Below are positions 1 to 8,582 of a stretch of 64,000 nucleotides of DNA, piece after piece (positions within the stretch are counted from its first letter, which is position 1; each line of letters starts with the position of its first letter). The DNA is from Nocardioides sp. Its GTDB lineage: Bacteria > Actinomycetota > Actinomycetes > Propionibacteriales > Nocardioidaceae. The DNA is taken from contig JBAOIH010000010.1 of the NCBI GenBank assembly GCA_037045645.1, positions 62,001-126,000 on the forward strand, in the 5' to 3' direction. A program made the translations under genes and the position numbers. Below the pieces are notes generated by a model. That model did not search any database. It was given only the letters and a program-made list of their open reading frames with translations, and was not told the DNA's origin.

Positions 1-4
1 GGGT

Positions 5-26
5 GTTGAGTTGGGCGTGCCTGGGC
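5..26 (-). repeat. Diverged copy of the 22-bp repeat at 3840-3894
   Basis: Read on the minus strand these 22 bases match the tandem unit at 3840-3894 (GCCCAACTCAAC plus GCCCAGG) except for three or four central bases. No coding region is recognised in positions 1-117; the rest of that stretch is GC-rich spacer downstream of the next gene. Confidence 0.4.
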
Positions 27-117
27 AAATGCAGCGGACCCGGCCGGGTCTCCCCGGGCCGGGTCCTGTGTTGCTGCTGGGCCGATCTCGGCCCGTCTCT
101 TCAGTCTCGTGTGACGA

Positions 118-411
118 TCACACGTCCGTCTCCGCACCGTTGCGGCGCTGGGCCAGGCGCGAGACACCGGTCTTGAGCTGGCCGGCCACCTTGCCGACCT
201 GGTCGGCGTACTTGCCGTCCGTACGCTCATCGACCTTCGCCGTCGCCTTGTCGAGGAAGCCCTCGATCTCGGCGCCGCGCTCGTGCGCGAGGTCACCGGC
301 AGCTGCGAGGCCGCGGTGGACCAACTTCTCGGCCTCGGCCGCGAAGGTCTGCACGTGCTTCTCGATCTCGAGTTCGTCGATCTTCTTCTTCAGAGTCTCG
401 GTGATCGTCAT
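118..411 (-). CDS. MT0933-like antitoxin family protein
   Basis: Small charged helical protein of 97 residues that resembles the actinobacterial MT0933/Rv0909-type antitoxin family. The sign is the C-terminal stretch with KVDERTDGKYADQVGKVAGQ (residues 60-79), which matches the family's typical Asp-Lys-x-Thr-Gly-Gly-Lys-Tyr pattern. It has no signal peptide or membrane segment. Upstream of the ATG, CTCCCCGAAGGGG forms a small hairpin just before a purine-rich ribosome-binding site. Family members are often annotated as antitoxins by homology to Rv0909, but no toxin gene lies beside it here, so a stand-alone role, for example in stress or cell envelope, is equally possible. Confidence 0.6.
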   Translation of the reverse strand: MTITETLKKKIDELEIEKHVQTFAAEAEKLVHRGLAAAGDLAHERGAEIEGFLDKATAKVDERTDGKYADQVGKVAGQLKTGVSRLAQRRNGAETDV

Positions 412-529
412 GTCATTACCCCTTCGGGGAGTGGGAGCGCGGGTCGCGCGCTCCGGTCCTTCTTGATGAACCCCGTGTTCGGTGCTCGCGGGTGCAACGA
501 GTGAGCGGGCCGATCCATTCCGCCTCCCC

Positions 530-713
530 GGTGGTTGAGGAGGGCGAAGCCCGCCCCCCGGTGGTTGAGGAGGGCGAAGCCCGCCCTCGGTGGTTGAGGA
601 GGGCGAAGCCCGCCCCCCGGTGGTTGAGGAGGGCGAAGCCCGTCCCCCGGCGGTTGAGGAGGGCGAAGCCCGTTCCCGGTGGTTGAGGAGGGCGAAGCCC
701 GTCTCGAAACCAC
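530..713. repeat. Palindromic dispersed repeat, six tandem copies
   Basis: Six head-to-tail copies of about 30 bp, each starting CGGTGGTTGAGGAGG and continuing GCGAAGCCC. Only the last copy has the complete end GTCTCGAAACC. GGGCGAAGCCC is the self-complementary hairpin core. The stretch between 412 and 824 contains no gene I can support; this array fills its centre and the rest holds the upstream region of the EcsC gene. The same family recurs near 10.5, 17.2, 20.8, 26.7, 34.3, 36.4, 54.8 and 58.8 kb. Confidence 0.85.
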
Positions 714-824
714 ACGACAGCGGGAATGCGCACCTCCCTTTGGGCTGTTTCGCTCCTACGCCGGTGCGGGTAGACAGAACCGGCCCGGCCGAGTCGCGGC
801 CGGTCGTACTCCTGAGGAGACCAC

Positions 825-1532
825 ATGGGCTTGCTCGATCTGATCCGCCCCAAGAAAGAGGACGTACGCGCGACGCGCTCGGCGCTGGAGGCGGCCGAGG
901 ACGGCACCGCAGACGATGGGGCCATCAACGGGCTCGTCACGAAGATCTTGAACTTCGGCCTCGACGGCGCCGGTCCGCTCGACTCCGCGGTTCAGATCGC
1001 CGAGGAAGCACGCAGCAAGCACAAGTCGACCAACGACGCGATCGATGCGGTCGTACGCAAGCATCTGATCGGCGGCGCGGTCGGTGGTTTCGCCACTGGT
1101 GTCGGCGGCTTCGTGACGATGCCGGTCGCGATCCCGGTCAACGTGTTGGAGTTCTATGTCCAGGCCACCCGGATGGTCGGCGCGATCGCGCACCTGCGCG
1201 GCTATGACGTGACCCGGCCCGAGATCCGTACGGCCATCCTGCTCACCCTGATCGGCTCGAAGGCCGACGACGTACTGAAGAAGGCGGGTGTCGCGACCGG
1301 TGCCGGGCGGCTCACGACGCTGGCGTTGAAGAACCTGCCTCCTTCGGCGATGTTGATGATCAACAAAGCGGTCGGCTTCCGGCTGCTGCGCGGTGTGGGC
1401 GAGAAGCTGTTCTCGCGATTCGGCCGTGGCGTACCCGTCCTCGGCGGTGTGGTCGGCGGCGGTATCGACGGCTTCATGATGCGCAAGATCGCCGAGGCGG
1501 CGCGCAAGGAGTTCCCGGTCAAGCCCGCCTAA
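825..1532 (+). CDS. EcsC family protein
   Basis: Protein of 235 residues resembling the EcsC family. It has a glycine-rich amphipathic stretch (about residues 85-115, GGAVGGFATGVGGFVTMPVA) and a second one near the C-terminus (about 200-220), separated by helices. EcsC was named from the Bacillus Ecs operon, but stand-alone actinobacterial homologues have no established reaction; membrane association is likely from the glycine/valine-rich segments. The start is set by GAGGAGACC a few bases before the ATG. It is transcribed towards the convergent HIT-like gene, with two copies of a 21-bp repeat between the stop codons. Confidence 0.7.
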   Translation: MGLLDLIRPKKEDVRATRSALEAAEDGTADDGAINGLVTKILNFGLDGAGPLDSAVQIAEEARSKHKSTNDAIDAVVRKHLIGGAVGGFATGVGGFVTMPVAIPVNVLEFYVQATRMVGAIAHLRGYDVTRPEIRTAILLTLIGSKADDVLKKAGVATGAGRLTTLALKNLPPSAMLMINKAVGFRLLRGVGEKLFSRFGRGVPVLGGVVGGGIDGFMMRKIAEAARKEFPVKPA

Positions 1533-1574
1533 GCCGAGGGGTCATGAACTCTGGCCGAGGGGTCATGAACTCCG
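1533..1574. repeat. 21-bp tandem duplication at convergent gene ends
   Basis: GCCGAGGGGTCATGAACT is present twice, 21 bp apart. The second copy contains the stop codon of the minus-strand HIT-like gene and its last codons, so the duplication sits exactly at a 3' end. It is one of several unrelated short tandem duplications at gene ends in this window. Confidence 0.75.
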
Positions 1575-2210
1575 CTCCCACGCCGGGCCGTCGCCGCCGA
1601 ACTTCTCGACCAGCCGGCGTCCGACGTGACCGGCGTTCGCTTTGAGTACGCCCTCGGGCACGGTCGGCAGGTTCTCCTCCCAGTCGATCAGTGTCGAGCC
1701 GCGGAACTGCAGGATCCGGGCCGGTCGCCCGAAAAAGAACTGGTGCAGGTGCGCGCTGCCGTCGCCATAACGGGCCAGATGTACGCGCCCGACGCTCGGC
1801 AGTTCCTCCACCGCCGCTGCGATCGCGACGATGAGGCGGCCGAACTCGGAGGCGAGTTCATCAGGCAGGTCGGCGAGGTCGTGATGCGTACGCGGGTCCA
1901 GGTTCAGCGCGACGGGCAGTTTGCCTTCCAGCCAGGTGTTGAGCACCCAGCGTTCGTTGCTCCACGCGTACGATCCCTCGCGCTTCTCGCTCGGCGGCCG
2001 CGAACACCAGCACTCGGCCGGGTCCTCGCCTCGACGAGGCGTTTCCGCGTTGGCGAGCGCAGCGAGCGGCTTGATCCGCAGACCTTCGGTTTCGAACGGG
2101 AAGATGTCCCACCCCGGCATTTCCTCCAGGGCCACGGGGAGCCGCCGCTCGGCGTCGGTTGCTGCGAGCACGCGGGCGTAGAACTCTTCGGGTTTTTCGA
2201 GGTCAGTCAT
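1563..2210 (-). CDS. HIT-like superfamily protein
   Basis: Protein of 215 residues with a His-rich motif AHLHQFFFGRP near residues 150-160, typical of the HIT/GalT-like fold in which such histidines act on a nucleotide phosphate. The motif is not the canonical HxHxHxx, so a nucleotide hydrolase or transferase role is only inferred. A middle segment (WVLNTWLEGKLPVALNLDPR) looks like the beta-sheet core of such proteins. ATG start at 2208-2210. There are no membrane segments. It is convergent with the EcsC gene and stands alone; its function is not known. Confidence 0.55.
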   Translation of the reverse strand: MTDLEKPEEFYARVLAATDAERRLPVALEEMPGWDIFPFETEGLRIKPLAALANAETPRRGEDPAECWCSRPPSEKREGSYAWSNERWVLNTWLEGKLPVALNLDPRTHHDLADLPDELASEFGRLIVAIAAAVEELPSVGRVHLARYGDGSAHLHQFFFGRPARILQFRGSTLIDWEENLPTVPEGVLKANAGHVGRRLVEKFGGDGPAWERSS

Positions 2211-2229
2211 GCCGCTGAGCCTGTCACCT

Positions 2230-2282
2230 TCTGCTGACTCGGCGGGAAGATGTGCTGACTCGGCGGGGATTTGTGCTGACTC
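2230..2282. repeat. 21-bp tandem repeat (TGCTGACTCGGCGGG)
   Basis: Two and a half copies of a 21-bp unit centred on TGCTGACTCGGCGGGGAT lie between the HIT-like start and the SDR stop codon. The same unit recurs in frame inside the patatin gene at 52430-52486, about 50 kb away, so it is a dispersed repeat and not just local slippage. Confidence 0.75.
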
Positions 2283-3840
2283 ACCAGGGGGAGGGTTCGT
2301 AGTCCTTCACGAAGCAGCCATACAGATCGACGCCGTTCTCGCCTTGGACGATCGGGTCGTACACCCGAGCGGCACCATCCACCAGATCCAGCGGCGCATG
2401 CCAGCCCTCGGCGGCGATCCGCAGCTTTTCGTGATGCGGCCGCTCGTCGGTGATCCACCCGGTGTCCACCGCTGTCATCAGGATGCGGTCGGTCTCGAAC
2501 ATCTCCTTGGCTGAGGTGCGCGTCAGCATGTTCAGCGCCGCCTTGGCCATATTGGTGTGCGGGTGCCCGGCGCCCTTATAGCGGCGCGAGAACTGCCCCT
2601 CCATCGCCGAGACGTTCACGACGTACGCGCGCCGCACCCCCGGCTCCGAGCCGACACCACGCGTCGCCGCCGCCATCGCCGGCCGCAGCCGCGACACCAG
2701 CAGGAACGGCGCGATCGAGTTGCACAACTGCACCTCGAGCAACTCCAGCGGATCGACTTCGCCGACCGTCTGGGTCCAGGAGTTGTTGAGTTGTACGTCG
2801 GGCAGCAGCCCACCCGCATCGATCGCCGTACCTGCCAGATGCGCGTCAAGTGACGCGTTGCCCGCTTTCAACGCAAGCGCTGTCAACGACGCCGCGTTGT
2901 GCGCCGCCAACGCCGCCGCATCCGACTCACCCTCGTGATGCGCGACTGCCTCGTCGCGCAAAGCCCCCGCGATCGCGGCCGGGTGCGCATCTGAGATCCG
3001 GTCGAACGTGACCATCTCGGGCAAAGTGCGATCAGTCGGCAGCGGCGCGGATTCACCCTCGACCAGCGGGGCGTACGCGCCGGGCGTACGGCGTACGGTC
3101 TGGCAGGCGTTGTTGATCAAGATGTCCAGCGGACCCGCTGCCGCAACATCGTCGGCCAGCGAGATGACCTGGGTGGGGTCGCGAAGATCGATGCCGACGA
3201 TCTTGAGCCGGTGCAGCCAGTCGCCCGAGTCCTCCAGGTCGGTGAACCGGCGTACGGCATCCTTCGGGAACCGCGTCGTGATCGTCAGATGCGCACCGTC
3301 GCGCAGCAGTCGCAGCGCGATGTACATCCCGATCTTGGCCCGCCCGCCCGTCAGCAGTGCGCGCCTGCCGGTGAGATCCGTACGTTGGTCGCGTTTGGCG
3401 TGACTCATCGCCGCACAACTCGGGCAGAGCCAGTGATAGAACGCGTCCACCAGCGTGAAGTCGTTCTTGCAGATATAGCAGCCGCGTGCGGTGATCAGTT
3501 CGCCCGCAAAGGCTCCGGGCGCGGTGGAGACCAGCGGAATCCCGGCTGTCTCGTCGTCGATGCGTACGGGACTCCCGGTCGCGGTGAGCTCGATGATGCG
3601 CTGGTCGTGTTGGAATCGCTCGGCCCGGATCTCGGCGCGGCGGGCCTTCTTGATCAGCTTGTACATGAACGACGCCGCACGCTTGACCGTACGAATATCC
3701 GGGTGATCGGGCGGCAACTCGGGCAGTTGTTTGAGCACTCGCAGGGTCGTCGCCAGATCCTCTGGGTCGATCCTGGGGACGTCGCTGTTCGCACTCACCC
3801 CGCCATTGTCACGGGTGCGGGTGATAACGGCCGATTTCAC
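2281..3840 (-). CDS. SDR family oxidoreductase with N-terminal zinc-finger-like region
   Basis: Protein of 519 residues. Residues about 1-135 form an extension with two CxxC pairs (CYICKNDF and CPSC) likely to bind zinc. From about 150 a short-chain dehydrogenase follows: nucleotide-binding GGRAKIG, the NNAC motif, Ser in VVNVSAMEG, and a Tyr/Lys pair in YKGAGHPHTNMAKAA near residue 425. The tyrosine-to-lysine spacing is longer than the classical YxxxK, so the exact catalytic arrangement is uncertain. Normal SDRs are about 250 residues, so this is a long, multi-domain member. The substrate is unknown. Its promoter faces the 22-bp repeats beside the NirK gene's end. Confidence 0.75.
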   Translation of the reverse strand: MKSAVITRTRDNGGVSANSDVPRIDPEDLATTLRVLKQLPELPPDHPDIRTVKRAASFMYKLIKKARRAEIRAERFQHDQRIIELTATGSPVRIDDETAGIPLVSTAPGAFAGELITARGCYICKNDFTLVDAFYHWLCPSCAAMSHAKRDQRTDLTGRRALLTGGRAKIGMYIALRLLRDGAHLTITTRFPKDAVRRFTDLEDSGDWLHRLKIVGIDLRDPTQVISLADDVAAAGPLDILINNACQTVRRTPGAYAPLVEGESAPLPTDRTLPEMVTFDRISDAHPAAIAGALRDEAVAHHEGESDAAALAAHNAASLTALALKAGNASLDAHLAGTAIDAGGLLPDVQLNNSWTQTVGEVDPLELLEVQLCNSIAPFLLVSRLRPAMAAATRGVGSEPGVRRAYVVNVSAMEGQFSRRYKGAGHPHTNMAKAALNMLTRTSAKEMFETDRILMTAVDTGWITDERPHHEKLRIAAEGWHAPLDLVDGAARVYDPIVQGENGVDLYGCFVKDYEPSPW

Positions 3841-3894
3841 AACTCAACGACCAGGGTGGCCCAACTCAACGCCCAGGGTGGCCCAACTCAACGG
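3840..3894. repeat. 22-bp tandem repeat overlapping the nirK stop
   Basis: Two full copies and a partial third of a 22-bp unit (CAACTCAACG followed by CCCAGGGTGGCC). The third copy includes the stop codon of the minus-strand NirK fusion gene. A diverged inverted copy is at positions 5-26. Confidence 0.75.
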
Positions 3895-6506
3895 ACGCGG
3901 AGGATGCCGTGGGCACCCCGTTCGGCATCGATCATCACGTGGCTGACGAAGGGGTAGTCGCCGCGTTCGGTGAGGGTGAGTTCCACGAAGCCACCCTGGG
4001 CAGGCAACAGAGGAAGCACCTGGGCGCCGGTCGAGCGCGCGGGCGCGGAGGCCGACCCGAGAGTCCAGGACCCTTCGGTCCACACCCGATCGAACTGACC
4101 ACCGACCACGTGGAACGACGACGCCCGATTCGGCCCCGCGTCGAGGATCCAGAAACGCACCCGGTCACCGGGCGAGACGACGAGTGGGTCGTGGTCGTAC
4201 TGGTTCGGATACCCGTTGAAGGACACCTTGTCGGGGCGCTCGGCCATCAGTTTGTCCATGTCGACCTCACCTGCATTGCCGGAGCCATCCTCGGGGCCGA
4301 AGAACTGCTCGGACTGCACCATCACGAACTCGTGATCCACCTCCGGCAGGTCGGGTGGGTCGATGACCACGGCACCGAAGAGCCCGTTGGCGATGTGCGC
4401 CGACATCGGCATCGAGGAGCAGTGATACATCCAGATGCCCGCGCGCCGCGCCGTGAAGCGATACACCAGGGATTCGCCGGGCGGGATCGTACGCATCACC
4501 TTGTCCGGCGCGCGTACGCCCGCGTGGAAATCGACCGAGTGACCGATCTTGCCGTCGTTGACCAGAGTGATCACGAAGCGGTCGCCCACTCGGCCACGCA
4601 GGGTGGGGCCGGGTGCGGTGCCGTTGTAGGTCCACAAGGTCTGGCGTACGCCCGGCGCCACCTCCTGCTCCTGCTCGGTGACTCGGAAGGTGACGCGATG
4701 CACCCGTGACTGCGCCGCGGGGGGCAAGGCGGGATCGATCAGGCGAGCATCGGGGCCAGGACCGGCATCGGAGCCGGAGTGCGACTCACCGTGGGAGGAG
4801 TGAGCCGAATCTGCGGTAGCGGCGGGAGGGTCCGAGGCAGCTGGCGCAGCAGCACCACCGCGCGCCACGATCGACATCACCATGCCCATCTGCTTGTGCC
4901 CGATCACCGAGCACCAGCCGTCCACGTCTCGACCGACCACGCCGACGTCGACCACGGCCGACTCTCCTGGCGCGAGTCGGCCGGAGTCGTGACCGGTCTC
5001 CAGCACCAGGTCGTGCACGTCGGTGTCGTCGGTGTTGACCAGGGTGATGATCAGGTGATCGCCCGCATCGACCTCGATCTTGTCGGGGGTGAAACGCATG
5101 TCGGCGGCCTCGACACGTACGCGTACGGTCTGGCCGGTCGCAGCCACACCTGCCGCGGCCGAGTCCGGCGGCCCACCCAGCGAGGCCGGATCGACCGCAC
5201 CGCCGATCGCGACCGCGCCGAGCATCAGCGCGAGCCCGACGGCCGCAAGCCCGGTGTGCTGCCCCGCGGGTCTGGCCTCGACGAGTGCTGTCTCCCCACG
5301 ATGGCGCAGTCGAACGCTGCGCAGCAGCAGAGGTACGAACGACGCCAGCGCGCCGAGCACCAGCGTCGAGGCGATCACGCGTACGACACTGGGCACCGGC
5401 AGCGCGCAGACCACCAGGCCCAGGTTGGCCAGCGTCACCCGCAACGCACTCGCGGCGTCGAGTGAGCGGTTGGCCGCGCGTACGGCCGCGGGACCACCGC
5501 CCAGCACCACCGGCACCAGGTAGGACAACGCCCCGAGCAACACCTGGGCGATGAATCCCGCGGCCAGGTAGGGCGTGACCGCGTCGAGCGCGTCGGAGAT
5601 GCCGTGCCAGCTGGGCGTACGCGCGATCAGCACCAGCGCCCACGACAAGCCGCCGACCAGCCAGGCGACACCGGCGCCGACCGACCAGGTCGGGAACTCG
5701 CGCGGCGGCTTCACCCGCGCGGTGAGCACGAAGAAGACCGCGAGCATCGCCACGCCGCCGAGATAGGTCACCAGCCCGACCGCGACCACCCATGGCCGGT
5801 CGGTCCAGGACGCGAGCAGGACCAGCGTGATGCCGCCGAGCAGCGCCGGCAGGGCGCGGCGCGACCAGACCTCGGCGCCTTCGACGATCCGCGTACGCAG
5901 CATGGTCGGCCACAACGTGACCAGGGTGCCCAGCACCGTGAGGCCGATCCAGCCGAGCAGGTTGACGCCGACATGCGCGATCCGCACCCGCGTGTCGAGC
6001 GGATCCGACAGATCACGTGCCAGCCAGACGCCGAGCACGGCGCCGACAGGCAGCAGCGAACCCGCCGCGAGATAGAAGTGCAACGTCGACGCAAAGCGCG
6101 ACTTGGTCGGGCCAAGCCCGCCGACGAGCGCCCAGACATGCCACACCACTGCAGCGATGACCAGTGCCGCACCCGCCACGGTCAGCGGCCAGATCCGCGA
6201 CGGCACGCCCATGGTGACGACGAGTACGCCGACGTTGAACAGCGCCAGCCGGGCACTCTGTTCGCGCCGCGGCGTCGCCGGGATCCGCAGCAGGGTGTCG
6301 GCGAAGTAGCGGCTCCACACCAAGATCGCGTGCCCCGCGGCACCCAGCACGAGTAGGTGGATCATCAGCCAGCGCGGGGCGGAGATGAAGGGGTGCACCA
6401 GCGAGACCACCAGCACCGCGACCAGCCAGCCGACGACCGGGAGGTCGCGCATCGGCCAGAAGCCGCGGGTCGACGAGGCCGCCGGGCGCGAGTCGATCGT
6501 GGTCAT
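3888..6506 (-). CDS. nirK: Membrane-anchored copper nitrite reductase (NirK) fusion
   Basis: Predicted to reduce nitrite to nitric oxide. The 872-residue protein has three parts. Residues about 1-440 form a polytopic membrane domain (about 12 segments, NnrS-like). Residues 461-551 are an extra cupredoxin with a complete type-1 copper set (H498, C532, H537, M540). Residues 601-872 are a two-domain NirK: type-1 ligands H656, C696, H704 with a Met at 699/701; type-2 ligands H661, H695 and H799 (SSFHVVGGQFDRVW); and the catalytic Asp of VDFHA and His of YDHDPL. A His/Ser-rich linker joins the cupredoxins. The ATG at 6506 was chosen for its AGGAGG site and its ATGA overlap with the upstream gene. 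The membrane domain plus extra cupredoxin may deliver electrons directly to the enzyme. Confidence 0.85.
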   Translation of the reverse strand: MTTIDSRPAASSTRGFWPMRDLPVVGWLVAVLVVSLVHPFISAPRWLMIHLLVLGAAGHAILVWSRYFADTLLRIPATPRREQSARLALFNVGVLVVTMGVPSRIWPLTVAGAALVIAAVVWHVWALVGGLGPTKSRFASTLHFYLAAGSLLPVGAVLGVWLARDLSDPLDTRVRIAHVGVNLLGWIGLTVLGTLVTLWPTMLRTRIVEGAEVWSRRALPALLGGITLVLLASWTDRPWVVAVGLVTYLGGVAMLAVFFVLTARVKPPREFPTWSVGAGVAWLVGGLSWALVLIARTPSWHGISDALDAVTPYLAAGFIAQVLLGALSYLVPVVLGGGPAAVRAANRSLDAASALRVTLANLGLVVCALPVPSVVRVIASTLVLGALASFVPLLLRSVRLRHRGETALVEARPAGQHTGLAAVGLALMLGAVAIGGAVDPASLGGPPDSAAAGVAATGQTVRVRVEAADMRFTPDKIEVDAGDHLIITLVNTDDTDVHDLVLETGHDSGRLAPGESAVVDVGVVGRDVDGWCSVIGHKQMGMVMSIVARGGAAAPAASDPPAATADSAHSSHGESHSGSDAGPGPDARLIDPALPPAAQSRVHRVTFRVTEQEQEVAPGVRQTLWTYNGTAPGPTLRGRVGDRFVITLVNDGKIGHSVDFHAGVRAPDKVMRTIPPGESLVYRFTARRAGIWMYHCSSMPMSAHIANGLFGAVVIDPPDLPEVDHEFVMVQSEQFFGPEDGSGNAGEVDMDKLMAERPDKVSFNGYPNQYDHDPLVVSPGDRVRFWILDAGPNRASSFHVVGGQFDRVWTEGSWTLGSASAPARSTGAQVLPLLPAQGGFVELTLTERGDYPFVSHVMIDAERGAHGILRVR

Positions 6507-7594
6507 CGCAAGGCCTCCTGGCGTACGCGGGGTGCTGGCGCCAGGACGAGCCCGAGCACGGTGAGCACGAAGAGGAGCAGCGCGACCGCGTTGCCCGCTC
6601 CGCCGATCTCGCGTGCGGGCACCGAACCGAGCCAGTCCCCACCCCACAGCCGCACGATCAACGAAAGCTGCAACACCGCCCAGGGCAGGTAGAGAACGGG
6701 GCGATAAGGCAGCGCCACCCGGCTCACGGCGGGAAGGATCGTCGGGGCGTGCGCCATGATCATCGACAGGGCGAAGCCGAGGAATACCGCATGCACCACC
6801 GCGTCGTACGCCCGGCCCTCACCGGCGGCCAGCGCACTTCCAGCCACCAGCCAGATCAGCCCCGCCACGAGCAGCCAGGCCTGACCGGCCAGCATGCAGA
6901 CCGCGATATAGCGCGGCAGCCCGGTGCCGCGCACGGTGCGGCGCGCGACGTCGTACGACCACAGCCACCAGGTCAGCAGCAGCAGTGCTGCGCCCAGCAG
7001 CGGGAAGCCGACAGCGGGCCACAGCGTCGCAGCCGCCGCGGACAGGCAGATCAACGTCGCGGTCGCGAGCAACGACCGGGAGGCCTGGGCGGGCATCGCC
7101 AGGCGCGCCAACTCCAGTCGTTCGCCCGCGATGGTGAGGATCACGAAGCCTGCCAACCACGGCACGACGAGCGCCAGATCGGCGCCACGACTCCACAACA
7201 CGGTGCCACCCGCCACCAGCACCGCCCCCAGGGCGCTGACCAGCACGGCGTCGTCGCGCTGGCGACGCCACAGCGGGACGTAGAGCAGGCAGAGTCCGAG
7301 CGCACCGGCGACCAGGACTCCCGCTGCGGGAGCGAACCCCGCGATCAGGCCGAGCGCACCCAACCCGAACAGCGCGGGGACGAGATAACCGGCTCGCTGG
7401 CCCAGTGCGACGGCGCGCTCCAGGGCGATCAGGGTGCCGATGAAGCCGAGCACCATCAAGACGCCGTGCGCCTCGCCGAGGCGCCCCGAATGGATCGGCG
7501 ACCAGACCCGCAGGAGGGTCAGTCCGGCGTCGATTCCCACCAGGAGGGCGAGCCCGGCCGGCAGCACGTACGCCGTACGTGGCGCTGCGGTCAT
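6503..7594 (-). CDS. NnrS-like polytopic membrane protein
   Basis: Protein of 363 residues that is almost entirely hydrophobic, with about 11-12 membrane segments. Two NnrS-type signatures are visible: HGVLMVLGFIGTLIALERAV near residue 43 and HAVFLGFALSMIMAHAPTIL near residue 265. These conserved histidines fit haem or metal binding in the membrane, as described for NnrS proteins of denitrifiers, which protect against nitrosative stress. Start and stop overlap both neighbours by ATGA, so it should be translationally coupled to the regulator upstream and NirK downstream. It is similar in kind to the N-terminal domain of the NirK fusion, so the operon may encode two related membrane domains. 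Confidence 0.75.
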   Translation of the reverse strand: MTAAPRTAYVLPAGLALLVGIDAGLTLLRVWSPIHSGRLGEAHGVLMVLGFIGTLIALERAVALGQRAGYLVPALFGLGALGLIAGFAPAAGVLVAGALGLCLLYVPLWRRQRDDAVLVSALGAVLVAGGTVLWSRGADLALVVPWLAGFVILTIAGERLELARLAMPAQASRSLLATATLICLSAAAATLWPAVGFPLLGAALLLLTWWLWSYDVARRTVRGTGLPRYIAVCMLAGQAWLLVAGLIWLVAGSALAAGEGRAYDAVVHAVFLGFALSMIMAHAPTILPAVSRVALPYRPVLYLPWAVLQLSLIVRLWGGDWLGSVPAREIGGAGNAVALLLFVLTVLGLVLAPAPRVRQEALR

Positions 7595-8190
7595 GTCAGC
7601 CGCACGCGGCAGCCGCCGCCCTCCACGAACGGTTCGAGGGTGGCACCGTTGGCGCCCAGCACGCCTTGAATCATGCCGAGGTGCGCACCACAGACGACAT
7701 CTTGATGTGATCGGGCTGCGTCGAGCAGCGGGCAGTTGGCGAGCCTGATGGTCGTGGGCTCGTCGATCCAGTCGGGGCTGAAGCCGGCGCGCGCGAGCGC
7801 GGCGAAGACGCGCGCGGAGGGCTCCTTCGCGGCCTGCTTGCCCAACTCGGCCACGACGCGTCCCCCCCAGGCACGACCACCGCGTACGGCCGCCTCCACC
7901 GGGCCGTCGTCGGTGAAGTTGGACAGACCGTCGGCGAGCGCGAGCGCGAGCGACTGGTAGTCGGTCAGGGTCGGGATGTAGGCCCAGGCCGGCCGACCGC
8001 GCCGCCCGTTGTGGAGCGGCACCCGCGCGACCTTGCCGGCCGAGACCAGCGCGGCGAGATGGCCGCGCAGCGTGTTCGCGTGCAGCCCCGTCTCGCTCTC
8101 CAGCATCGCAAGCGAGATCGGCCCGTCAGCGGCCTCGATGACCTCGAGCACCCCGACTTGAGCGGCCGTGACCGGCACAGTTTTTTCCAC
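7591..8190 (-). CDS. ArsR/SufR-like regulator with a C-terminal cysteine cluster
   Basis: Protein of 199 residues with a winged helix-turn-helix at residues 8-75 (ISLAMLESETGLHANTLRGH). The C-terminal half carries C153, C167, H170 and C194 in NCPLL, VVCGAHLG and GGGCRV, a spacing that resembles the [4Fe-4S]-binding regulators of the SufR/COG2345 group. From that and from the nitrite/NO genes it leads, I infer an iron-sulfur sensor of NO or redox state controlling the operon. The start is GTG at 8190; there is no earlier in-frame start with a better site. Its stop overlaps the NnrS-like start by four bases (ATGA). Confidence 0.7.
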   Translation of the reverse strand: MEKTVPVTAAQVGVLEVIEAADGPISLAMLESETGLHANTLRGHLAALVSAGKVARVPLHNGRRGRPAWAYIPTLTDYQSLALALADGLSNFTDDGPVEAAVRGGRAWGGRVVAELGKQAAKEPSARVFAALARAGFSPDWIDEPTTIRLANCPLLDAARSHQDVVCGAHLGMIQGVLGANGATLEPFVEGGGCRVRLT

Positions 8191-8243
8191 GGGGCTTAGG
8201 GTAGTTTATTAAGCCAAGTCTCCCAAGCCGAAAGAAGCACCTG
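8191..8243. promoter_or_regulatory. Divergent promoter region of the nitrite/NO module
   Basis: This 53-bp gap separates the regulator from the DUF2249 gene, so it must hold both promoters. It is markedly AT-richer than its surroundings. The segment from 8205 includes CTTA, an 11-base spacer and TAAG, a small inverted repeat that could be an operator for the regulator. The assignment is inference from position and symmetry. Confidence 0.4.
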
Positions 8244-8555
8244 ATGGACTACCTGCCCCTCGCCGACCAGCCGACCGACGACCACCACGCCGAGGGTCAC
8301 ACCTGTGCCTGCGGCGAGTCCGACCCGGCCGGCTTCCCCGAACTCGATGCGCGCATCATCCCGCATGCGATCCGACATGCCACGATCTTCGGCGCACTCG
8401 ACTCGATCGCGCTGGGCCACGGGCTCGTACTCATCGCCCCTCACGACCCGCTGCCGCTGCTCGCGCAGGCCGAGCAGCGTTATGGCGGCGCCTTCGAGGT
8501 GTCCTATGTGGAGCGCGGCCCGGAGGCGTGGAAGGTCCAGTTCGTACGCAACTGA
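8244..8555 (+). CDS. DUF2249 domain protein
   Basis: Protein of 103 residues. The first 30 residues are His/Cys-rich (HHAEGHTCACGES), possibly metal-binding. The rest is a DUF2249 domain, recognised by RIIPHAIRHATIFGALDSI followed by LVLIAPHDPLPLL. DUF2249 genes commonly accompany nitrite or NO reductase genes and related regulators. The divergent placement opposite the Cys-cluster regulator therefore supports membership of the same module, although no biochemical activity is assigned to the family. The ribosome-binding site is weak (GAAAGAAG). Confidence 0.8.
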   Translation: MDYLPLADQPTDDHHAEGHTCACGESDPAGFPELDARIIPHAIRHATIFGALDSIALGHGLVLIAPHDPLPLLAQAEQRYGGAFEVSYVERGPEAWKVQFVRN

Positions 8556-8582
8556 TCGCGGCGGTTTGCCGCCCGGCACCCG

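Noticed and set aside
530..713. CRISPR array or coding repeat protein
   Set aside because: Half-unit copies of the dispersed palindromic repeat without spacers; open frames through it lack starts and neighbours.
3888..6506. Laccase or generic multicopper oxidase
   Set aside because: The Asp and His catalytic residues and the SSFH type-2 ligand typical of NirK are present, and the neighbouring NnrS-like and DUF2249 genes fit nitrite/NO metabolism.
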